Source: Maricaulis sp034659015 (lineage in GTDB: Bacteria > Pseudomonadota > Alphaproteobacteria > Caulobacterales > Maricaulaceae). Taken from it: a DNA stretch of 64,000 bases. Below, piece by piece: positions 49,795-58,147 of the stretch. A model generated the notes under the pieces. It was given only the letters and a program-made list of their open reading frames with translations, made no database searches and was not told the DNA's origin. The position numbers and the translations under genes were made by a program. Location: the NCBI GenBank assembly GCA_034659015.1, contig JAYEGL010000019.1:107285-171284 (forward strand). Reading direction: 5' to 3'. Each line of letters begins with the position of its first letter. Position 1 is the first letter of the stretch.

Positions 49795-49970
49795 GGTCGC
49801 GCTCCATCGGCGTTCAATTCGAGAGCGGCGGCTAATACGCGGCCAGCCCGGCGGCGTCAAGGGCGCAAGCCGCGAATTGCACAGGCGGTAACCGTTATAC
49901 GGGCAGTCCGCGCCGGGCCAAACCGTTGCTTGCCGCGTCTGCGCGCGTGGGCTATTCGGCCAGCCAGCCC

Positions 49971-51422
49971 ATGGTCACCGATCCCGACACCGATTCCCGC
50001 CGCGACGACGGCGAGGACGCCAGGCCGCCCCGGCGCGGGGTCGGGCCGCTGATCGACAGCCTGCCCGGGCAATTGCTGATGGTCACGCTGGGCCTGATCG
50101 CGGTCGGCGTGGCGCTGGTCTATTTCCCGGCCGCGGCCGGTTTCCGTCACCAATGGATGAGCGACCGGGCCGAGGCCGCGCACCTGGCGGCGTTGGCGGC
50201 CGATGTCGCCCCCGGCGGCGCGCTGGGCGAGGAGGAGGTGCGCGCCCTGCTGATGGGCGCCGATGCGGTTGCCGTTTCCCGCGTGCGCGGCGGCATGAAC
50301 GAGCTGGTGCTCTATTCCGGCCCGATCGGCGAGGCGCTGGTGGAGAGCGATCTGCGCTCGGCCGGCTGGCTGACCCACATCCGCGACACGGTGGAGGTGC
50401 TGTTCGCCCCGCCCGGCCGGCTGCTGCGCATCCGCGCCGAGCCCATGGGCGCGCCGGGCGAGACGATCGACGTCATCGTGCGCGAAACCCCGCTGCGCGC
50501 CGATCTGCACGCCTTTTCGCGCCGTCTCCTGCTCTATGCCGGGCTCGGTGCGCTGCTGATCGGTGCGGCGATCTACGGCGCGCTCTTCTATCTCTTCGTG
50601 CGGCCGATGCGGCGCCTGGCCAGCGCGATGACGCGCTTCCGTGCGGATCCGGCCGATCCGGCGCGCGTCATCCGCCCCTCCGGCTCGCGCACCGAGATCG
50701 GCCAGGCCGAGGCGGAGCTGGCGCGCATGCAGGCGGATGTCCGCCAGGCGCTGCAGCAGCGCGAACGCCTCGCCGCGCTCGGCGGTGCCGTGGCCAAGAT
50801 CAATCACGACCTGCGTAATGTGCTGGCGAGCGCCCAGCTGGTCTCCGACCGGCTGGCCACCGAGGACGATGCCCGCGTGCGCAAGATGGGCGAGCGGCTG
50901 GTGCGCGCCGTCGATCGCGGCATCCGCCTGTGCGAGGCGACGCTGCAATACGGCTGGGCCGAGGAGACGCCGCCCGTGCGCGCCGCCGTGCCGGCCCGCG
51001 CCCTGCTGGACGAGGTGGTGGCCGATGCGGGACTGTCCGCCACGGAGGTGAGCTGGGACAACCGGGTCGGCGAGGATCTGATGCTCGATGCCGATCCCGA
51101 CCAGGCCCATCGCATTTTCCTCAATCTGTGCCGCAATGCGATCCAGGCGATGCAGGAACATGGCGGCCCGGGCGCCCTGTGCGCCGATGCGCGGTGCGAG
51201 GACGGCCAGGCCGTTATCGAGATCCGCGATACCGGTCCCGGCCTGCCGCCCAGGGCGCGTGAACGCCTGTTCGAGGCCTTCTCCGGCTCGGCCCGCAAGG
51301 GCGGCACCGGCCTGGGCCTCTCCATCGCCCGAGAGCTGGCCCGCGCCCATGGCGGCGATGTGGACCTGGTGGAAAGCAATGAGGCGGGGACGGTCTTCGC
51401 GGTGAGACTGCCGGTGGCTTAG
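49971..51422 (+). CDS. Sensor histidine kinase (orphan)
   Basis: 483 residues. Two transmembrane helices (about 33-58 and 186-211) bracket a periplasmic sensor of about 125 residues without a recognised fold. A HAMP-like linker (VRPMRRLASAMTRFRADP) leads to the H-box VAKINHDLRNVLASAQLVSD (His within NHDLRN). The ATPase has N-box NLCRNAIQAM, G1 IRDTGPGLPP and G2 GGTGLGLSIAREL. No response regulator is adjacent. ATG 49971 lacks a good ribosome site; in-frame GTG 49947 and TTG 49926 are alternatives. Confidence 0.9.
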   Translation: MVTDPDTDSRRDDGEDARPPRRGVGPLIDSLPGQLLMVTLGLIAVGVALVYFPAAAGFRHQWMSDRAEAAHLAALAADVAPGGALGEEEVRALLMGADAVAVSRVRGGMNELVLYSGPIGEALVESDLRSAGWLTHIRDTVEVLFAPPGRLLRIRAEPMGAPGETIDVIVRETPLRADLHAFSRRLLLYAGLGALLIGAAIYGALFYLFVRPMRRLASAMTRFRADPADPARVIRPSGSRTEIGQAEAELARMQADVRQALQQRERLAALGGAVAKINHDLRNVLASAQLVSDRLATEDDARVRKMGERLVRAVDRGIRLCEATLQYGWAEETPPVRAAVPARALLDEVVADAGLSATEVSWDNRVGEDLMLDADPDQAHRIFLNLCRNAIQAMQEHGGPGALCADARCEDGQAVIEIRDTGPGLPPRARERLFEAFSGSARKGGTGLGLSIARELARAHGGDVDLVESNEAGTVFAVRLPVA

Positions 51423-51429
51423 GCTTCTG

Positions 51430-51586
51430 ACCTTCCCCCATCGCCTCGCGGGCTCGGCACTTCCCCCGCTTCGCAGGGGAAGCCTTGACGAAGGGCTCGC
51501 CCCGTTTACGGGGGAGCTGTCCGCGTCAGCGGACTGAGGGGGCGGCGCGAAAGCGCCGCGGAGCGCGGAGCGCGCAAGTTGGAATT
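51430..51586. repeat. Hairpin-rich intergenic repeat between convergent genes
   Basis: Successive stem-loops: CTTCCCC/GGGGAAG (about 51460-51482), GCTCGCCCCGTTTACGGGGGAGC, GTCCGCGTCAGCGGAC and GGCGCGAAAGCGCC. The style (purine/pyrimidine runs around short GC stems) resembles the 151-bp family but the ends differ. It separates the histidine kinase and coq7 3' ends and may terminate both. Confidence 0.65.
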
Positions 51587-52158
51587 CACACCCGCTCGCT
51601 CACCTTGATGGCGATTTTGCAGCCGGCCTTGATGGCGCGGGAGAGGAGGGCGTAGCCGGGGGTTTCCTTCGCGCCTTCCTCGACGGCGAGGTCGCGGTGC
51701 TCGATCTCTTCGAGGCGGAATTCCTCGAACAGGTCGGCGAGCTCCTGTTCGCCCATCGCCTCGAGCTCGGCGACCTGGCCGGCATAATGGCGTTCGATCA
51801 CCGTCTCCACGGCCTCGGTGCAGGCATGGGCGGCCTTTTCGCCGAGCAGGGCCGTGCCGGCGCCCAGGGCATGGCCGGCGACATCCCAGACCGGCGCCAG
51901 CGCCGTGGGGCGGGCGTCGTGCTTGAAGAGGAGCGTGTCGAACGTGTCGAGATGGTGCTGTTCGTCCGCTTCCATCTCTTCCAGCTGGGCGGCGATACGG
52001 GCCTTGTGCGGCAGTTTCGCAAACACGGCGCGCTGGCCCTGATAGATCGCCACGGCGCCGTACTCGCCGGCATGGTCGACGCGCACCATCTGCTCGATCC
52101 GCCGCTGGCTGCGCTGCCGGCCCGGCAGGGGCGGGCGGGGTCTGCGCTGTGCCGTCAT
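51586..52158 (-). CDS. coq7: COQ7/Cat5-type demethoxyubiquinone hydroxylase
   Basis: 190 residues. The ferritin-like di-iron carboxylate site is visible: MVRVDHAGEYGAVAIYQGQ (Glu), MEADEQHHLDTFD (ExxH) and FRLEEIEHRDLAVEEGA (second ExxH pair). It hydroxylates demethoxyubiquinone, the penultimate ubiquinone step. Its ATG overlaps the dsbB stop (ATGA), so the two are cotranscribed. Confidence 0.95.
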   Translation of the reverse strand: MTAQRRPRPPLPGRQRSQRRIEQMVRVDHAGEYGAVAIYQGQRAVFAKLPHKARIAAQLEEMEADEQHHLDTFDTLLFKHDARPTALAPVWDVAGHALGAGTALLGEKAAHACTEAVETVIERHYAGQVAELEAMGEQELADLFEEFRLEEIEHRDLAVEEGAKETPGYALLSRAIKAGCKIAIKVSERV

Positions 52159-52682
52159 GACGTCAGCCCTTTCACTCCCACGACGATGGAAATGGCGGCC
52201 ATTGCGGCCGAGATCAAGGCGTTGTAGCCGGCCATGGATATGCCCAGCAGGGTCCAGGCGGCCTCGTCGCACATCACGACCGGGCGCTGGCCGTCCAGCG
52301 CGGCCAGCACGTCGCTGACCGACACACCGCCTCCGCCCGAGGCGGTGCAGGTTTCCGGGCCGGCCCACCAGCCGTATTCGATGCCGGCATGCCAGCCGGC
52401 GAACCCGGCCGAATAGACCAGCACCGCGGCGACGGCGAAGATCATCAGCGGCGCGAAGCGCGCGAGGCCCGGACGCAGGATCAGAAGAACGCCGCTGGCC
52501 AGCCCCAGGGCGATGACGGCCATGTGGATATAGCGCTGGTCGTAGCACAGCGCACACGGGTCGTAGTGGCCGATATACTGGAACCCCCAGGCGCCGAAGA
52601 GCAGAAGCAGCGAACCGCCCGCCATGAGAAGCGGCCACCGGGTCAGGGGGAACTGGGTCAGAACAGGTGTCATGGCGTCCAT
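52155..52682 (-). CDS. Disulfide bond formation protein B (DsbB)-like
   Basis: 175 residues with four membrane helices. The first periplasmic loop has the quinone-linked CALC pair (Cys43, Cys46; YDPCALCYDQR). The second loop has Cys in GPETCTASGGGG and Cys in VVMCDEAAW, the usual second pair, with a Gly-rich inter-cysteine loop. It would reoxidise DsbA by passing electrons to ubiquinone, which fits coupling to coq7. The start could also be the ATG three codons in. Confidence 0.92.
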   Translation of the reverse strand: MDAMTPVLTQFPLTRWPLLMAGGSLLLLFGAWGFQYIGHYDPCALCYDQRYIHMAVIALGLASGVLLILRPGLARFAPLMIFAVAAVLVYSAGFAGWHAGIEYGWWAGPETCTASGGGGVSVSDVLAALDGQRPVVMCDEAAWTLLGISMAGYNALISAAMAAISIVVGVKGLTS

Positions 52683-52763
52683 TGGTGCAAGATCCGGGCT
52701 ATACTAGGCAGGCGTTTCGCCAGTGTAACGCGACCAAAGCGCACACAGACCATCACGACCGCG

Positions 52764-53381
52764 TCATATCAGTCCGGCGATGAAATCCTTGGTGGCTTCG
52801 ATCATCGCATAACCGAAAAGCAGCAACAGCGTGATCCACACAAGCCCGATGACGAGGCCGGCGATGATCAGCAGGCCGTCGCGGGTCAAAAGGCCCAGTG
52901 CGGCGATCGCCAGGGCGATGCCCGGCGTGGTGTTGGTGGCCGGCAGGGGGACCAGGATCGACGCGCAGAAAACCATGAAGACGGCGCCGATCAGGCGTTC
53001 CGCCGACGGGCCGGACAGAAAGCGCAGGCGCGGCCGGGCGAGGGCTTCCAGCCAGCCGAACCATTTGCGGCCGCTGCGCGCCATCCGGTCCAGCCCGGCC
53101 TTGGAAATGCGCCGCGCCTTGAAACCGGCCGGCAGCCAGGGCTCGTCGCGTCCCATCGCCATCTGGCCGGCCAGCGCCATCATCGGCAGGGACATCACCT
53201 GCGGCACGCCGTAGAGGAAGGGGATGGAGACCGGCAGCGCCATGGCGAAGAGGATGATGCCGAAGGCGCGTTCGCCCAGCGCATCGACGAACTCGCCCAG
53301 CGAACAGCCCTCCTCACCCGTCTCGGCGGCAATCGCCTCCAGCGCGGAGAGCAGACCCCGGGATGCGGCAGCTTCGGACAT
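52764..53381 (-). CDS. ExoD-like exopolysaccharide synthesis family membrane protein
   Basis: 205 residues. ExoD family motifs: TGEEGCSLGEFVDALGERAF, FAMALPVSIPFLYGVPQV and PLPATNTTPGIALAIAALGL, with three to four membrane helices. In rhizobia ExoD affects exopolysaccharide and alkali tolerance; the biochemical role is unknown. ATG 53381 has AGGA about 9 nt upstream. A longer frame from 53429 is not supported. Confidence 0.88.
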   Translation of the reverse strand: MSEAAASRGLLSALEAIAAETGEEGCSLGEFVDALGERAFGIILFAMALPVSIPFLYGVPQVMSLPMMALAGQMAMGRDEPWLPAGFKARRISKAGLDRMARSGRKWFGWLEALARPRLRFLSGPSAERLIGAVFMVFCASILVPLPATNTTPGIALAIAALGLLTRDGLLIIAGLVIGLVWITLLLLFGYAMIEATKDFIAGLI

Positions 53382-53528
53382 GGTTTTCGATCCTGTGGAA
53401 CCGGCACGGCGTGGCCGGACACTAGCCATGACCGACGCTGGCGTCGAGCGGAATGGATTGTTGACTTGACCGGGCTTCGCGGTCAGCTTGCGCCACCGCC
53501 CGGCGACGGCTCCAGCCGCGCCCCGCGG

Positions 53529-53613
53529 GCCCCTGTGGCGGAATTGGTAGACGCGACGGATTCAAAATCCGTTTCCGCAAGGAGTGTCAGTTCGAGTCTG
53601 ACCAGGGGCACCA
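53529..53613 (+). tRNA. tRNA-Leu (anticodon CAA)
   Basis: 85 nt including encoded CCA. Acceptor GCCCCTG (53529-53535) pairs with CAGGGGC (53603-53609). The anticodon stem ACGGA/TCCGT encloses loop TTCAAAA, with anticodon CAA at 53563-53565. A long variable arm (TTCCGCAAGGAGTG region) is expected for tRNA-Leu. TTCGAGT is the T loop. A discriminator A and CCA follow at 53610-53613. Confidence 0.97.
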
Positions 53614-53906
53614 CCCTTCGCCCTTCGGGCTTCGGGTGGCAAGCCAGCCGCAGCGCGAATGCGAGCAAAGCGAGCGGGCGAAGAGGTGTCCGCCGAAGCC
53701 TTGGCGAAGGCGGGCTTTCAGCGACACGTACCGTTCTCCCGCCCCGCTGCAGCCTTGCATGAACCCCTCGCGCCGGCCTGCGTTCCGGCATCATCGTCCC
53801 GGCAGGCTTCTTGCACGCGGTCCGGTCCCGGCCTCGTCAGGCCGTGCACGGAGTGCTAGCCTTCCCTCCGGCAGGCTGGAGTGGGGCAAGTTTGAGGAGG
53901 CCGGTC
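53614..53906. other. Intergenic region after tRNA-Leu
   Basis: 293 bp. The start holds a small hairpin (CCACCC 53611-53616 with GGGTGG 53634-53639, inner GCCC/GGGC) without a T tract. The rest has no recognised gene; open frames across it give low-complexity Arg/Ala-rich peptides. The DUF417 ribosome site is at its right end. Confidence 0.5.
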
Positions 53907-54797
53907 TTGCTGTCACCGGGTAGTGCGTTGATTTTCGGCCGGTTTGCGCTGGCTCTGACATTCCTGTGGTTCGGCGCGATGAATTTCACCGCTGTCGGCA
54001 CGGGGATCGTGTCGGGCTGGCTGGACGGGCATGTCCTGCTGTCGGGTCTTGCCGACCAGGCCTCGTCGGCGGCGCGGGCCATGGGCGTCTACCAGATCGT
54101 CATGGCGGTCCTGATCGGGGCGCCCATTCCCTCGGGCGGCTTCCGGCGCATCGGTTTCGCCATGCTCGGCCTTTACGCCGCCGGGGCGCTGACCCTGATC
54201 TTCACCAATCCGGTCTGGGCCGAGGCCGAAGGCGGCTTTCCGGCCATCGGGTCCGGCCAGGGCATCCTCAAATACCTCGCCATTCTGGGTCTGGCCCTGT
54301 GGTCGGGCTCGTTCAACAATTCGCGCATGTTCTCCAACCGCTATTCGCAGATGCGGATCTGGGGGCAGCTGGTCATGTGGGCCGGCCTTGTCCTGGTGCT
54401 GGGCTGGATCGGCGCGATGAAGTTCACCGCGACCGAGGCGGCGGGCATCGCCCCCCTGGTGGATTCGCACCTGGCCTTCTACCGGCTGCCCGACCTGCTC
54501 GGCCAGCAGGGCACGTCCTATCTCATCGGCGCGATCGAGCTGGTCACGGTGGCCGCGCTCGCCGGATACTGGTTCTCCACGCGCGCCTACCGGTACGGGC
54601 TGGTCATGGCGGCGATCACCTTCGTTCTGACCCTGTCCTTCCTGATCACCTTTAAGGGGTCCTGGGAGACCGGTCTGGGCGGTTTTCCCGCCCTGGCGCC
54701 GGCCGGGCACTTCCTGCTCAAGGACCTGCCGTTGCTGGCCGCCTGTCTCGCCCTGCTCGCGGAGACCGGCCGGGACGGATCGCGCTCTCGCCGTTGA
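53907..54797 (+). CDS. DUF417/YkgB-RclC-like membrane protein, internally duplicated, TTG start
   Basis: 296 residues with about eight membrane helices. Two halves resemble each other and the DUF417 family: FLWFGAMNFTAVGTGIVSGWL in the first and LGWIGAMKFTATEAAGIAPLV in the second, each followed by a helix pair. Classical DUF417 proteins have one such unit. The start is TTG 53907, which has a strong GAGGAGG site 6 nt upstream; no ATG or GTG fits. In E. coli the relative RclC belongs to a reactive-chlorine response; that role here is unproven. Confidence 0.82.
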   Translation: MLSPGSALIFGRFALALTFLWFGAMNFTAVGTGIVSGWLDGHVLLSGLADQASSAARAMGVYQIVMAVLIGAPIPSGGFRRIGFAMLGLYAAGALTLIFTNPVWAEAEGGFPAIGSGQGILKYLAILGLALWSGSFNNSRMFSNRYSQMRIWGQLVMWAGLVLVLGWIGAMKFTATEAAGIAPLVDSHLAFYRLPDLLGQQGTSYLIGAIELVTVAALAGYWFSTRAYRYGLVMAAITFVLTLSFLITFKGSWETGLGGFPALAPAGHFLLKDLPLLAACLALLAETGRDGSRSRR

Positions 54798-54916
54798 CGC
54801 GGATTCTGCCGGTCATGAACTGAAACACGCTTCACACTTGCCGCCCGCCTCTTCAGGGTTCGCTTGACCGGGCCCCGCCCCCTCCTACTCTTCCCCCCAA
54901 ATCCGGGAGGACATCG

Positions 54917-56710
54917 ATGGGTCTATTCAGCGCGATCAAGCGCGAGTTCGGCTTTGTGTCGGGCCTGCTTCGCGTATTCCGTGAAGTGAACAAGGTCGGC
55001 GCGGGCTCGGGCGTGCGTGTGCCCGACAAGCTGGAAGCGGTCGTCGACCGTCATCCCGACCGGCCCATGGCGCTGCTCGACGACGGCGAGATCCTCTATC
55101 GCGACTACGAGGCCTATGCGAACCGGGTGGCCCACTGGGCGCTGGACCAGGGACTGAAGCCGGGCGATACGGTCGCCCTCTTCATGACCAATCGCTGGGA
55201 ATACATCGCCATCTGGTTCGGCCTGTCCAAGGTCGGCATCGTGATCTCCCTGATCAACAACCAGCTCTCCGGCCATTCCCTGGCGCACTGCCTGACGATC
55301 GGCGAAACGACGCATGCCATCGTCGAGGGCGAGCTGGCCGGCGCCTATGACAGCGCCCGCGCCCACGATCTCGGCGCGATCGAGGCCTGGGTGCTCGACG
55401 GGTCGCTGGAGGGCGCGAAATCCTTCGGCGACGCCCTGGCGGACATGCCGTCCGAGCGGCCCGACCCCATCCTGCGCGACAGCGTGAAGCCGGAAGACCC
55501 GGTGCTGAAAATGTTCACCAGCGGCACGACGGGTCTGCCCAAGGCGGCGCTGATGACGCATATCCGGGCGCTCTACTATCTCCACGTCTTCGCGGTGGCC
55601 GCCCGGTCGACCCCGCAGGACCGCATGATGATGGTGCTGCCGCTCTACCACGCCACCGGCGGGCTGTGCGGCGTGGGCTGCGCGATCGGTTTCGGCGGCG
55701 CGCTGATCATCCGCAACCGCTTCTCGGCGACGAATTTCTGGCCCGACGCGGCGCGCTTCAAGGCGACCATGTTCATGTATGTCGGCGAGCTGTGCCGCTT
55801 CCTGGTCAATTCGCCGGAGACCGAGGCGGAAAAGCGCCACACCCTGCGCGTGGCCATCGGCAACGGCATGCGGCGCGACGTCTGGGAGGAGTTCCAGGCG
55901 CGTTTCGACCTGCCGCAGATCATCGAGTTCTACGGCTCCACCGAGGGCAATGTCGGCCTGGTCAACACCGACAACAAGCCCGGCGCGGTCGGCCGTGTCC
56001 CCGGTTATCTCAAGCATCGTTTCAACATCGATCTCGTGCGCTTCGACATGAACGAGGAAAAGCCGGTGCGCGGCGAGGACGGGTTCTGCATCCAGTGCGC
56101 CCCGGACGAGGTCGGCGAGGCGATCGGCAAGATCGACCCCTCCGATGCGCGCTTCCGCTTCGACGGCTATGGCAGCCGGGAAGACACCGAGAAGAAGATC
56201 CTGCGCAATGTCTATGAAGAGGGCGATGCCTGGTTCCGCACCGGCGATCTGATGACGCGGGACAAGGACGGCTATTACTACTTCGTCGACCGTGTGGGCG
56301 ATACCTATCGCTGGAAGTCGGAAAATGTCGCCACGGGCGAGGTGGCCGAGGCGTTTTCCGTCGCGGGCATCGAGCAGGCCAATGTCTATGGCGTGGAAGT
56401 CGACGGCCATTCCGGGCGCGCCGGCATGGCGGCGCTGGTGCTGGCCGGGGACGAACTCGATTTCGACGCGCTGCACGCGCACGTCCATGCCGAGCTGCCG
56501 CACTTCGCCCGGCCGCTCTTCCTGCGCCTGCAGCGGCAGACGGACACGACGGGCACGTTCAAGTTCCGCAAGGTGGATCTGGTGAAGGAGGGTTTCGACC
56601 CGTCCGTCATCGAGGACACCATCCTGTTCGATCATCCCGGCGAGGGCCGCTATGTCGAGCTCACGCCGGAGCTTTACCGACAGATCCAGTCCGGAGCCCT
56701 TCGCGTATGA
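54917..56710 (+). CDS. Long-chain/very-long-chain acyl-CoA synthetase (FATP-like)
   Basis: 597 residues, ANL superfamily. P-loop MFTSGTTGLPKAALMTH, FYGSTEGNVGLVN (A5) and YYYFVDRVGDTYRWKSENVATGEVAEA-type hinge (its first 20 residues diagnostic of the VLACS/FATP branch). It activates fatty acids with ATP and CoA, probably at the inner membrane. GGGAGG is 6 nt upstream of the ATG. It overlaps the DUF924 gene by 4 nt. Confidence 0.93.
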   Translation: MGLFSAIKREFGFVSGLLRVFREVNKVGAGSGVRVPDKLEAVVDRHPDRPMALLDDGEILYRDYEAYANRVAHWALDQGLKPGDTVALFMTNRWEYIAIWFGLSKVGIVISLINNQLSGHSLAHCLTIGETTHAIVEGELAGAYDSARAHDLGAIEAWVLDGSLEGAKSFGDALADMPSERPDPILRDSVKPEDPVLKMFTSGTTGLPKAALMTHIRALYYLHVFAVAARSTPQDRMMMVLPLYHATGGLCGVGCAIGFGGALIIRNRFSATNFWPDAARFKATMFMYVGELCRFLVNSPETEAEKRHTLRVAIGNGMRRDVWEEFQARFDLPQIIEFYGSTEGNVGLVNTDNKPGAVGRVPGYLKHRFNIDLVRFDMNEEKPVRGEDGFCIQCAPDEVGEAIGKIDPSDARFRFDGYGSREDTEKKILRNVYEEGDAWFRTGDLMTRDKDGYYYFVDRVGDTYRWKSENVATGEVAEAFSVAGIEQANVYGVEVDGHSGRAGMAALVLAGDELDFDALHAHVHAELPHFARPLFLRLQRQTDTTGTFKFRKVDLVKEGFDPSVIEDTILFDHPGEGRYVELTPELYRQIQSGALRV

Positions 56711-57312
56711 GCGTGCTCGACCCGACGCCGCAGGACATTCTCGATTTCTGGTTCGACGAGGCCGGGCCGGCGAAATGGTATGCGGTCTCCGCAGCTTTCG
56801 ATGCCACGGTGCGCCGGCGGTTCGGCAAGGCGATCGAGCGCGAGGCGGCCGCGTTCCGCGCCGGCCGGCATCCCTGGCTCGACAGTGCGGAAGGCGCGCT
56901 GGCCCTGGTCCTCCTCTTCGACCAGTTGCCGCGCAATGTCTGGCGCGGTTCGGGCAAGGCCTTCGCCTTCGATCCGCTGGCGCTGGAGATTGCGGAACGG
57001 ATGATCGGGCGCGGGTTCGACTGGGCCGTACCGGAGGCCCGCCGGGCCTTCGTCTACATGCCCTTCATGCACTCCGAGGCCCTGGCCGACCAGGATCGCT
57101 GCATCGAGCTGGCCGCCGAGCGGCTGGAGGGCGGTTCCACGCTGCATCATGCCCGCAAGCATCGCGAGGTGATCGAACGCTTCGGACGCTTCCCCTATCG
57201 CAATGACGCGCTGGGGCGGACATCGACGCCCCAGGAAACCGCCTATCTGGAGAGCGGCGGTTATGCACCCGGTCGGAACGACTCGGCAAAATCGTCCGGA
57301 GGGCAGGGCTGA
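56707..57312 (+). CDS. DUF924 family protein
   Basis: 201 residues. All-helical DUF924 with DILDFWFDEAGPAKWYAVS, LALVLLFDQLPRNVWRGSG, AFVYMPFMHSEALADQDRC and HREVIERFGRFPYRNDALGR, the conserved family blocks. Function unknown; a TPR-like fold is proposed for the family. ATG overlaps the acyl-CoA synthetase stop (ATGA), so the pair is coexpressed. Confidence 0.93.
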   Translation: MSVLDPTPQDILDFWFDEAGPAKWYAVSAAFDATVRRRFGKAIEREAAAFRAGRHPWLDSAEGALALVLLFDQLPRNVWRGSGKAFAFDPLALEIAERMIGRGFDWAVPEARRAFVYMPFMHSEALADQDRCIELAAERLEGGSTLHHARKHREVIERFGRFPYRNDALGRTSTPQETAYLESGGYAPGRNDSAKSSGGQG

Positions 57313-57432
57313 CCGCCGGGCGGGTGGCTGTAATTTTGTTTAGTGCATTGAAATTTAACAGATAAATCTCGCGCGCATTCTGGCCCCGGCCTTGCTCCTG
57401 CTGATCGTGAACCTTCACCACAGGAGCCCCGC

Positions 57433-57657
57433 ATGACCCCTCGCGTTCACATCACCGTCGAAGACATCCGCCAGATCGCCTGGACGATGGTCGACCTGCA
57501 CGGCGCGCAGGCCATCGGCTATGCCGACGAAGCGGTGACGGACATGGATGCGCAGGGCCAGCCCGAGGGCGCCGACGCCTGGCGCGCCCTGCGCTCGGTG
57601 ATGGAGGACGCGCTGGCCGGCCGGCTCGAGCGCGAGGGCGAGATCACCGTCCACTAG
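57433..57657 (+). CDS. Small hypothetical protein (74 aa)
   Basis: 74 residues: HITVEDIRQIAWTMVDLHGA, then ADEAVTDMDAQGQPEGADAW and an amphipathic C-terminal helix ending EITVH. It is acidic, with no membrane segment. CAGGAG lies 7 nt upstream of the ATG and an AT-rich promoter-like stretch is at 57330-57370. Not recognised. It resembles small proteins annotated only as hypothetical in this order. The 151-bp repeat copy D follows 11 bp after its stop. Confidence 0.78.
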   Translation: MTPRVHITVEDIRQIAWTMVDLHGAQAIGYADEAVTDMDAQGQPEGADAWRALRSVMEDALAGRLEREGEITVH

Positions 57658-57668
57658 CGGCATCTCGC

Positions 57669-57820
57669 CATCCTCGCCCTGGATGGGCGAGGGGGACCGC
57701 TGCGCGAGCAGCGGTGGAGTGGGTGGGGGCGAGGTCTTCGCGAATTCGCAAGCACCGGGATTCACCCCTTCCGACCCAGCGCTGCGCGCTGGCCCACCTT
57801 CCCCGTCAAGGGGAAGGATG
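57669..57820. repeat. Copy D of the 151-bp MITE-like repeat
   Basis: 152 bp with the same ends, CATCCTCGCCCTGGATGGGC and CCGTCAAGGGGAAGGATG. Like copy B it has the GACCGCTGCGCGAGCAGCGG arm; like copy C it has GCGAATTCGC. Same orientation as the others. Confidence 0.95.
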
Positions 57821-57865
57821 ATCGTTGCGTGCCCGCACAAACTCACCCGCTTTCCTCGACACATG

Positions 57866-57984
57866 CATTTTTCCCGGACGCGCGTCGGCGCGATCCGGGA
57901 CCCACGGGAGACTCAACGCTGGGAACGGTCTTCGGTCGGTCCCGGCTCTGCAGCCTGCCTTCGCAGGCTTCCGGCCGGGAAAAA
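57866..57984. repeat. Diverged, inverted copy of the 44.7-kb repeat
   Basis: Reads as the reverse complement of 44698-44814: CATTTTTCCCGG...GATCCGGGACCCACGGGAGA...TCGGTCGGTCCCGGCTCTGC...CCGGCCGGGAAAAA. About 119 bp; the ends are inverted (TTTTTCCCGG / CCGGGAAAAA). Confidence 0.85.
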
Positions 57985-58011
57985 CGGAGTGGGAGAAAGC
58001 GAGTGAAGAAT

Positions 58012-58025
58012 GGGGACACGCACCC
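58012..58025. repeat. Half REP-like motif
   Basis: GGGGACACGCACCC matches the arm of the hairpins at 24565-24591 but has no clear partner arm; probably a remnant. The rest of 57985-58147 shows no gene, only the upstream region of the esterase. Confidence 0.4.
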
Positions 58026-58147
58026 TTTCCTGATGTCTCCCCACGCCTCTCCCCAGGCTGCCCGTCCGGACACCCGTCAAGGGCAAGGACGGCGTTGCGC
58101 GTCATTATGGCCGTTGCGCCGTCACGGACGTGTGCTAACTGCAATGC

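Noticed and set aside
49795..49970. Replication origin near rpmH
   Set aside because: rpmH clusters lie near oriC in some bacteria, but I see no DnaA-box cluster, dnaA, parAB or AT-rich unwinding region in this gap.
53611..53639. Rho-independent terminator after tRNA-Leu
   Set aside because: A hairpin is possible but there is no T tract; left as an unassigned structure.
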